Origin: JBBQCW01 sp038319025
Lineage (GTDB): Bacteria; Actinomycetota; Thermoleophilia; Solirubrobacterales; Solirubrobacteraceae
Direction: 5' to 3'
DNA length: 64,000 nucleotides
Assembly (NCBI GenBank): GCA_038319025.1
Contig: JBBQCW010000011.1
Location: 45,006 to 109,005 of the forward strand
Shown: positions 59,538 to 64,000 of the stretch, piece by piece
Position numbering within the stretch: position 1 is the stretch's first letter
Layout: every line of letters starts with the position of its first letter
The notes under the pieces: model-generated
The model's input: only the letters and a program-made list of their open reading frames with translations
Told to the model about the DNA's origin: nothing
Database searches by the model: none
Position numbers and translations under genes: made by a program

Positions 59538-59690
59538 TCTGCTCTCCGGCTGAACCCCGCAGGCTGCTGGCTCGATCTACTGGCTCGCATGCCGCGCACC
59601 CAGCGGCGCGAGCCGGGCCGCCTCTGCACCCGCTTGCGCCGGGCAGTGCTACGGGGTACGCTGGGATAGTGACAGGCTGTTCTGCTGTCT

Positions 59691-59709
59691 CGTCGCTCCA
59701 GACCCTGGT
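59691..59709 (+). promoter_or_regulatory. Shared leader element, copy 1 (upstream of the STAS gene)
   Basis: CGTCGCTCCAGACCCTGGT lies 32 bp before the STAS gene ATG and matches 18 of 19 bases of the element at 61783-61801 before the DUF2294 gene. It can form CCAG-ACC-CTGG, followed by GGTGAC-GCCA-GTCACC, a perfect 6-bp hairpin at 59707-59722. It may be a common control site (RNA or DNA) of the two transcription units. Confidence 0.5.
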
Positions 59710-59741
59710 GACGCCAGTCACCGATCGGGATGGAGTGAGAA

Positions 59742-60146
59742 ATGCTGTCTGGACAACATCAGAGCGTGACTGCCCCGGCACTTGCTGTCGCAGAGCGGCC
59801 TCTGCTCTCTGCGGCCGCGAGGCGTGTGCCCCAGTCTTTTTACGTCGAGACTCATGAGGAGCCCGACGCGTTCCGGGTGGCGCCGGTCGGGGAGCTCGAC
59901 ATTTCAACCGTCGACCTGGTCGACATGAAGCTTGTCGAGGCGTGCGAGGCTGGCGTCAAAAACTTGGTCCTCGATCTGCGGCAGCTGAGCTTCATGGATT
60001 CCAGCGGGCTACACCTCGCGCGTCGCTGGGCCGATACCACCGCGGCGATGGGCGTCACGTTCACCATCATCGACGGACCGCCCCAAGTCCAGCGGGTCTT
60101 CCGGATCCTGGCAACCCACCACCTGCTGCCGATCGGCGAGCAGTGA
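59742..60146 (+). CDS. STAS-domain anti-sigma factor antagonist-like protein
   Basis: 134 aa. STAS domain from about residue 38: FRVAPVGELDISTVDLVDMK, in part, and LVLDLRQLSFMDSSGLHLAR with the Ser pair normally phosphorylated by an anti-sigma kinase. No anti-sigma kinase gene is next to it. STAS proteins release a sigma factor by binding its anti-sigma partner. First gene of the right-hand signalling cassette; leader element upstream. Start ATG at 59742; an upstream GAGTG may act as ribosome-binding site. Confidence 0.85.
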   Translation: MLSGQHQSVTAPALAVAERPLLSAAARRVPQSFYVETHEEPDAFRVAPVGELDISTVDLVDMKLVEACEAGVKNLVLDLRQLSFMDSSGLHLARRWADTTAAMGVTFTIIDGPPQVQRVFRILATHHLLPIGEQ

Positions 60147-60179
60147 GCGGCTGCCGGTTGCCGCTGCCTGGGCCATAGC

Positions 60180-60899
60180 GTGCCGGCCGACCCTATCGAT
60201 CGACTAAGCCTCGTCCTCAGCGCGATGGCCGACGTCGACGGCGATCGCTCGTACTCAATGATCGACCGCGTGTGCCTGGCGGCCGCGTCGCTGCTGTCCC
60301 TAAAGGGTGCCGGCCTTTCGTTGATGACTGACGGCGAATTACAGGGCACCGCCGGGGTGTCCGAGCCCGGGATCGCGGCAGTACAAGAGCTGCAACTGAG
60401 CCTCGGAGAGGGGCCGTGCGTGGACGCATGGGCCAGCGGTGAACCTGTGCTAGAGCCGGATCTCGCTGCTCCCATGAGGCCGCGCTGGCCGGCATTCGCC
60501 CACGCCGGGGTGGAGGCGGGCGTGTTGGCAGTATTCGCGCTGCCGCTGCACATGGGCGCGATTCGCATCGGGGTGCTGGTGCTGTACCGCGACCGTGTCG
60601 GCGGCTTGAGTCAGGAGGAGCTGGCGCAGGGCCTGGTGCTCGCTGAAATGGCAACGCAGATCGTAATGGGGTTACAGGCCGGCGCACCACCGGACAGGGT
60701 GCATGAGCTGTTGGCAAACGAACCCCCCCATTGGGCTGAAGTTCATCAAGCGACCGGCATGCTGTCAGTACAGCTCGCGGTCTCACTGGATGATGCGTTT
60801 GTTCGGCTGCGCGCCCACGCGTTCGCCCACGAGCGTTCATTGCGCGAAATCTCCGCAGACGTGATCGGTCGCCGTCTGCGTCTGGAGCCGTCGACATGA
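60180..60899 (+). CDS. GAF-ANTAR RNA-binding antiterminator-type protein 1
   Basis: 239 aa from a GTG start. A GAF domain (residues ~20-160: GDRSYSMIDRVCLAAASLL, LSLGEGPCVDAWASGEPVL) is followed by an ANTAR domain (about 180-235: VHQATGMLSVQLAVSLDDAFVRLRA then ERSLREISADVIGRRL). ANTAR proteins bind paired hexanucleotide stem-loops in mRNA leaders to stop termination. It is a shorter ANTAR than the one in the next gene, with ERSLREISADV in the helix. 34 bp from the STAS gene. Confidence 0.85.
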   Translation: MPADPIDRLSLVLSAMADVDGDRSYSMIDRVCLAAASLLSLKGAGLSLMTDGELQGTAGVSEPGIAAVQELQLSLGEGPCVDAWASGEPVLEPDLAAPMRPRWPAFAHAGVEAGVLAVFALPLHMGAIRIGVLVLYRDRVGGLSQEELAQGLVLAEMATQIVMGLQAGAPPDRVHELLANEPPHWAEVHQATGMLSVQLAVSLDDAFVRLRAHAFAHERSLREISADVIGRRLRLEPST

Positions 60900-60948
60900 A
60901 GGAACCAACTGTGATACTCCGTACACGAGACTGGATCGAGGTCGGACC

Positions 60949-61698
60949 ATGACACGAGAAAAGCGCATAGTCGAAACGTTCGTCGAGCTTGCCGACACGA
61001 TGGTCGACGAGTTCGACGTCATCGAGTTCCTGCACCGCGTGGCGGAGCGCTCTGTGGAGTTGCTCGATTGCGCGGAAGTGGGAGTACTACTGGCTGATGC
61101 CACCGGCTCGCTGCGGGTCATGGCCTCTTCCAGCGAGCGTGCAGAGGCGCTTGAGCTGCTCCAATCTCAGAACGAGGAGGGGCCGTGCTTCGAGTGCATT
61201 CAACGCGGGATCGTCGTCTTCAGCTCAGATCTCGACAAAGATTCCGACCGCTGGCCAACGTTCGCACCCGCGGCGACCGCGCACGGTTTCCGGTCGGTGC
61301 AAGCGGTCCCGATGCGCGTCCGAGGTGAAACGGTCGGCGCGCTCAACCTCTTCCGCGCAACCCTTGGACGAATCGACGACCGCGACGTCCCGCTCAGTCA
61401 GGGCCTCGCAGACATCTCAGCCGTCGCACTGCTGCAGGAGCGCGCCAATCGCCAATCGCGCGGCGTCTTGGAACAGCTGCACGGCGCGCTTAGTAGCCGG
61501 GTCGTCATCGAGCAGGCCAAGGGCGTGCTCGCCGAACGCTGCGATATCGGCGTCGACGCCGCATTTGGCCTGATGCGCAGCTACGCACGGGCGCACAACC
61601 GGCGCCTGAGTGACGTCGCGCGTGAGCTAATCGACGGCAACCTCGATGCCGACACGATCGCCGCCCGCAGATCCGACGCGTCGCGCGCAGCCGACTAA
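60949..61698 (+). CDS. GAF-ANTAR RNA-binding antiterminator-type protein 2
   Basis: 249 aa. GAF domain about residues 20-160 (VIEFLHRVAERSVELLD, LQSQNEEGPCFECIQRG, VQAVPMRVRGETVGALNLF) and a clear ANTAR at 180-240: VIEQAKGVLAERCDIGVDAAFGLMRSYARAHN in part, then RRLSDVARELIDG. The conserved positions of ANTAR helices (QAKGVL, A/V-x-x-AF-LR, LxDVA) are intact. An AGGTCGG precedes the ATG. Together with protein 1 it suggests a post-transcriptional switch. Targets unknown. Confidence 0.9.
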   Translation: MTREKRIVETFVELADTMVDEFDVIEFLHRVAERSVELLDCAEVGVLLADATGSLRVMASSSERAEALELLQSQNEEGPCFECIQRGIVVFSSDLDKDSDRWPTFAPAATAHGFRSVQAVPMRVRGETVGALNLFRATLGRIDDRDVPLSQGLADISAVALLQERANRQSRGVLEQLHGALSSRVVIEQAKGVLAERCDIGVDAAFGLMRSYARAHNRRLSDVARELIDGNLDADTIAARRSDASRAAD

Positions 61699-61733
61699 CT
61701 CCGTCGTGGCGACGGGCTGTCGTCAGATTCCCC

Positions 61734-61759
61734 GGTTTTGGAATGCCGAGATCGGGTAA
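61734..61759 (+). promoter_or_regulatory. SigB/SigF-like promoter candidate
   Basis: GGTTTT (61734-61739) and GGGTAA (61754-61759) with a 14-bp spacer resemble general-stress promoters (GTTT ... GGGTA). It precedes the DUF2294-ECF pair in a cassette of sigma-factor regulators. A weaker candidate GCTTGC-N16-GGGTAC lies before the STAS gene at 59632-59659. Confidence 0.4.
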
Positions 61760-61782
61760 ACCTTCAATGCAGGTACAGTTCG

Positions 61783-61801
61783 CGTCGCTCCAGACCCCGG
61801 T
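61783..61801 (+). promoter_or_regulatory. Shared leader element, copy 2 (upstream of DUF2294)
   Basis: CGTCGCTCCAGACCCCGGT, 36 bp before the DUF2294 gene start, differs from the copy before the STAS gene at one base. The two copies have similar distances to their start codons. Confidence 0.5.
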
Positions 61802-61837
61802 TGCGCACCTTGATTTCGATAACGGACTGGAGCAGAG

Positions 61838-62236
61838 ATGCGCATCGCGGCGGGGCCCAACGAGCTACTTGAGGATGAGCGCCTAACGGACGCGATCTCG
61901 GCATCGATGGTTGAGCTCTACGCGCGCCATTACGGTCATAACCGCACGACCGCCACGACGTATATAAACGACAACGTGGTCGTCTGCATCTTGGAGGGCA
62001 TTCTCAGCACCGCTGAGGACTCGCTCGTTGCGAGTGGCGATTCCAGCGAGGTCATCGACGGGCGGGTCGGGTTCCAGACCGGGATGGAGGACGAGTTCAC
62101 GGCCGAGATCGAACGGCTCACCGGGCGCGAGGTGGTCGCCTTCCTGAGCGCGAACCAGACGGACCCCGGCGTCGCATCCGAACTGTTCTTCCTCGACGCC
62201 ACGCCCGGCTCGAACCCGAAAGCCGTTGACGGATGA
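61838..62236 (+). CDS. DUF2294-type protein
   Basis: 132 aa. LTDAISASMVELYARHYGHNRTTA in part (helix), TYINDNVVVCILEGILSTAEDSLVASGD, and TAEIERLTGREVVAFLSANQ are typical of the DUF2294 family, small cytosolic proteins of unknown function often near stress-signalling genes. It overlaps the ECF sigma gene by 4 bp (ATGA), so it probably affects its activity or is a co-regulated partner. A SigB-like promoter and the shared leader element lie upstream. There is no recognisable anti-sigma fold or membrane helix. Confidence 0.75.
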   Translation: MRIAAGPNELLEDERLTDAISASMVELYARHYGHNRTTATTYINDNVVVCILEGILSTAEDSLVASGDSSEVIDGRVGFQTGMEDEFTAEIERLTGREVVAFLSANQTDPGVASELFFLDATPGSNPKAVDG

Positions 62237-62793
62237 CCTCGATCAGCGTTGCCACGGTCAGTTCAGATGCCGAGCTCATGCGTCGTGTTCAGAGCGACGA
62301 CGCGGACGCGTTTGAAGAGCTGTACGACCGCCACGCCGCTCGAGCTCTGCGGATCGCGTCGTCGGTGTGCCGTAACCCGAAGCGCGCCGAGGACGCCGTC
62401 CAAGAGGGGTTCCTGTCGGCCTGGCGAAGCCGCGCGAACTATCGACCGGAGGCTGGCGAGGTCTGTGCATGGGTGATGGTCGTCGTGCGCAATCGAGCGA
62501 TTGACATCGCCCGCCGTAACGTCAACCACGACACCAACGTGGTCAGCGACCACACACTCGACGCCCTAGCCGCGAGCGATGACGTTCCAGCACAGGTGAT
62601 CGCCAACGAGCGCGCCGCCGCGATCAGGCAGCTGCTCGACGAGCTACCCGAGACCCAGCGCGAAGTGATTCAGCTCGCGTTCTACGGCGGCCTCACACAC
62701 TCCGAAATCGCACAGCAGCTGAACCTTCCCGCCGGAACCGTCAAAGGACGCATGCGGCTCGGACTCAACAAACTCCGGCCAATTGTGCGCTGA
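62233..62793 (+). CDS. ECF-type RNA polymerase sigma factor
   Basis: 186 aa. Region 2: AFEELYDRHAARALRIASSV, in part, and RAEDAVQEGFLSAWRSRANY; region 4: LPETQREVIQLAFYGGLTHSEIAQQLNLPAGTVKGRMRLGL in parts (GGLTHSEIAQQLNLPAGTVK). The two sigma domains are intact with a linker of ~40 residues. No canonical zinc anti-sigma or FecR partner follows; DUF2294 is co-encoded instead. Starts with ATGA overlap. Terminal gene of the signalling cassette, ending 40 bp before an integrase remnant. Confidence 0.9.
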   Translation: MTSISVATVSSDAELMRRVQSDDADAFEELYDRHAARALRIASSVCRNPKRAEDAVQEGFLSAWRSRANYRPEAGEVCAWVMVVVRNRAIDIARRNVNHDTNVVSDHTLDALAASDDVPAQVIANERAAAIRQLLDELPETQREVIQLAFYGGLTHSEIAQQLNLPAGTVKGRMRLGLNKLRPIVR

Positions 62794-62833
62794 GCCACAC
62801 AGCGATCGGTTGATCGCGCGGGCTGGCCCAACG

Positions 62834-63061
62834 ACAACTCGACCCCGCGAGCGTCAAAGACCTTCTCGGGCACGCCGCCTCAAGACCACCGAGCGCTACC
62901 TCCATGCCCAGCGCGCAAGCGCCCTCGCCGACGCCGCCACGCGGGCGTTCCAGCCGGTCGCGCCGCAGCAGCCGACCTCGCAGCTCGATGAGAACAAAGC
63001 AATGCTCGCCAAACTCGCGCCTGAAGACCGCGAAGCGCTGCTGGCACCATCAGCCAGGTAG
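62834..63061 (+). pseudogene. Remnant of an integrase C-terminus, frameshifted
   Basis: About 225 bp closely resemble the end of integrase 2 (59137-59370): LDPASVKDLLGHA ... RASALADAATRAFQPVAPQQ. A missing A in the GCCGACCTC region (GCCGCCTC here) throws the frame, so the HA-DLKTTERYLHA block is split between two frames; the 3' part reads KTTERYLHAQRASALADAATRAFQ in part, to a stop at 63059-63061. Divergence at many sites says it is an old relative of integrase 2, not a fresh copy. It marks the edge of another element. Confidence 0.8.
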
Positions 63062-63125
63062 CCGACCAACGGTCCCTGCGAACAAAAGCTCACCACATGC
63101 CGCAAAAGTGGTTAGGATCTGTTGC

Positions 63126-63719
63126 ATGATTGAGGCGCTCAGAGAGCAGTTCGGCAGTCGGCCCTTCCGCGTCCGTGACGCCGTTACGGCTGGCGTGCCG
63201 CGTCACGTGGTCTATCGGCTTCGCGATGAGGGGATGTTGGTAAGCGTGTCGCGCGGCGTGATGCAGTGGGCTGACAGTGACCCGGCGATGCACGCCGAGT
63301 TCGCCACGGTCGCGGCGCGCGCACCGAAGGCGACTATCTGCCTGAACTCCGGCCTGTCGTACTGGGACCTGTCCGACGAGCTTCCCGCGAGCATCCACCT
63401 CGCGGTGGCTCGCGGCGCTCACTGGCCGAAGATCGACACGCCCGCCACGACACTTCACCGGTTCGCGGCGGCGACGTTCGGACTCGACCGGATCAAGCAA
63501 ACAACCGACGCGGAGGAGCCATTCTGGATCTACTCCGCAGAGCGCTGCGTGGTCGACGCCATGCGCCTGCAGCACCTGACCGGTCGCGACGTCGCGCTGT
63601 CGGCACTGCGGCGGTATATGCGCCGTGATGACGCCAACCCGCTTCGCCTGACCGAGCTAGGGCGCAGCCTCGGCGGCGGCGCGCAGCTCGGGCGAGCGCT
63701 CGAGCTGATCCTCGCGTGA
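63126..63719 (+). CDS. AbiEi-like type IV antitoxin
   Basis: 197 aa. An N-terminal winged-helix (FRVRDAVTAGVPRHVVYRLRDEGMLVSVSRGVM, in parts: VYRLRDEGMLVSVSRGVM) and AbiEi-type body (ATICLNSGLSYWDLSDELPASIHLAV, in parts: ICLNSGLSYWDLSDELP; then ERCVVDAMRLQH). The AbiE systems pair a repressor-antitoxin with an AbiEii nucleotidyltransferase toxin; here the toxin gene begins with a GTGA overlap and is truncated after 25 codons, leaving an orphan antitoxin. Starts at ATG 63126; the sequence upstream (a short AT-rich gap) is plausible for a promoter. Confidence 0.82.
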   Translation: MIEALREQFGSRPFRVRDAVTAGVPRHVVYRLRDEGMLVSVSRGVMQWADSDPAMHAEFATVAARAPKATICLNSGLSYWDLSDELPASIHLAVARGAHWPKIDTPATTLHRFAAATFGLDRIKQTTDAEEPFWIYSAERCVVDAMRLQHLTGRDVALSALRRYMRRDDANPLRLTELGRSLGGGAQLGRALELILA

Positions 63720-63793
63720 GCGACCAGCATGCACGCGCGGTCTACCGCCAGCTCCAGGCACCCTGCTCCGTGTCTGACCTCTTCTCTATCTAG
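63716..63793 (+). pseudogene. Truncated AbiEii-like toxin start
   Basis: The GTG at 63716 overlaps the AbiEi stop by 4 bp and starts a chain MSDQHARAVYRQLQ, like the N-terminus of an AbiEii nucleotidyltransferase, then runs into unrelated sequence (APCSVSDLFSI) and stops at codon 26. The DNA downstream is pyrimidine-rich and of different composition. The toxin has been cut, probably by an insertion or deletion at about 63765. Confidence 0.55.
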
Positions 63794-63892
63794 GCCACCT
63801 CTGGTTCCTTCCCTCCCCCGACCCTGTTGTTGCTGTTGCTTTTTCTGACCACCACTGACCGACGTTGGGCGGGGGTGGTTTATGTACGGCGG

Positions 63893-64000
63893 CTACGCGG
63901 CCCACCCTGCGCCGGCCCGCCACTGACCGGTCACAGCAGCACCGTCGAGAACCGGGTCAAAGAGGGTGCATGCGATCAGGTAGCCCTCGTTGAGGTCGTC
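63893..64000 (-). CDS. 3' end of a gene of unknown function, cut by the window edge
   Basis: The last 35 codons of a minus-strand gene are visible: GYLIACTLFDPVLDGAAV, then TGQWRAGAGWAA and TAG. Codon usage and amino-acid content look coding. No motif can be named. Between this gene and the truncated toxin is a short T-rich stretch and a loose ACCACC/GGTGGT inverted pair. Confidence 0.5.
   Translation of the reverse strand, partial: DDLNEGYLIACTLFDPVLDGAAVTGQWRAGAGWAA

Noticed and set aside
63800..63900. An intrinsic terminator at the ACCACC/GGTGGT inverted pair near the right edge
   Set aside because: The arms are short, about 20 bp apart, and the T-run is on only one side, so it is not listed as a terminator.

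Overview
The window is GC-rich, densely packed bacterial chromosome with many GTG starts and 4-bp ATGA/GTGA gene overlaps. Gene content (many TetR regulators, cytochrome bd without adjacent cydCD, DevS/DevR-like and GAF-ANTAR signalling, EthA-type monooxygenase, PASTA and LamG secreted proteins, group II truncated haemoglobin) points to a soil-type high-GC actinobacterium. A Thermoleophilia/Solirubrobacterales host is my best guess, but it rests on general resemblance only. No rRNA or complete tRNA gene was found.

Layout. 1-6.3 kb: the 3' end of a large secreted repeat protein, an isocitrate-lyase/PEP-mutase-type lyase, a secreted polysaccharide deacetylase and a flavin oxidoreductase. 6.5-11.4 kb: cydAB followed by a GAF sensor kinase and a divergent LuxR-type response regulator. 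11.4-25.2 kb: a catabolic block with an EthA-like Baeyer-Villiger monooxygenase, a membrane-anchored cytochrome c, a four-gene operon (metallo-hydrolase, TetR, acyl-CoA dehydrogenase, GMC oxidoreductase), aldehyde dehydrogenase, SGNH hydrolase, lactonase-like metallo-hydrolase, GlxA-type regulator, ABM monooxygenase, zinc alcohol dehydrogenase and a beta-lactamase-fold esterase. 25.2-32.9 kb: VapBC, acetyltransferase, secreted propeller, lipase, regulators, and a minus-strand set of a phosphotransferase and an alpha/beta hydrolase. 33.2-39.6 kb: a second catabolic block (aldehyde dehydrogenase; TetR and acyl-CoA synthetase divergent from a second BVMO and a second zinc alcohol dehydrogenase). 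Together the two blocks hold the enzyme classes for alcohol to ketone to ester/lactone to acid to acyl-CoA oxidation. 39.6-53.6 kb: YceI/TetR, a 1003-aa LamG-PASTA exoprotein, ArsR-SRPBCC fusion, globin, glycosyltransferase-like protein, XRE regulator and aldo/keto reductase, methyltransferase, a FecR-like pair, and a tightly coupled three-gene operon encoding a MauE-thioredoxin fusion, an unknown protein and a Tat-exported protein with 14 cysteines.

From 53.9 kb to the right edge the DNA is a layered mobile region: an AbrB/Doc-type toxin-antitoxin pair; a 3.06-kb element bounded by two identical 44-bp copies of a tRNA-Arg(ACG)-like 3' half and carrying DUF3024, an AAA ATPase and a tyrosine integrase; a second integrase preceded by four short phased repeats and overlapped by a small excisionase-like gene; a stress-signalling cassette (STAS, two GAF-ANTAR proteins, DUF2294, ECF sigma factor); a frameshifted integrase remnant; an AbiEi antitoxin whose toxin partner is cut to 25 codons; and the end of a gene on the minus strand at the right edge.

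Regulation is unusually readable here. Nearly every divergent TetR or small regulator gene has a perfect or nearly perfect palindrome in its promoter region, and these are listed individually. The best candidates for something undescribed are the MauE-thioredoxin/Cys-rich Tat operon (51.6-53.6 kb), the mini element at 54.7-57.7 kb, and the STAS/GAF-ANTAR/DUF2294/ECF cassette, two of whose transcription units share an 18/19-bp leader element.
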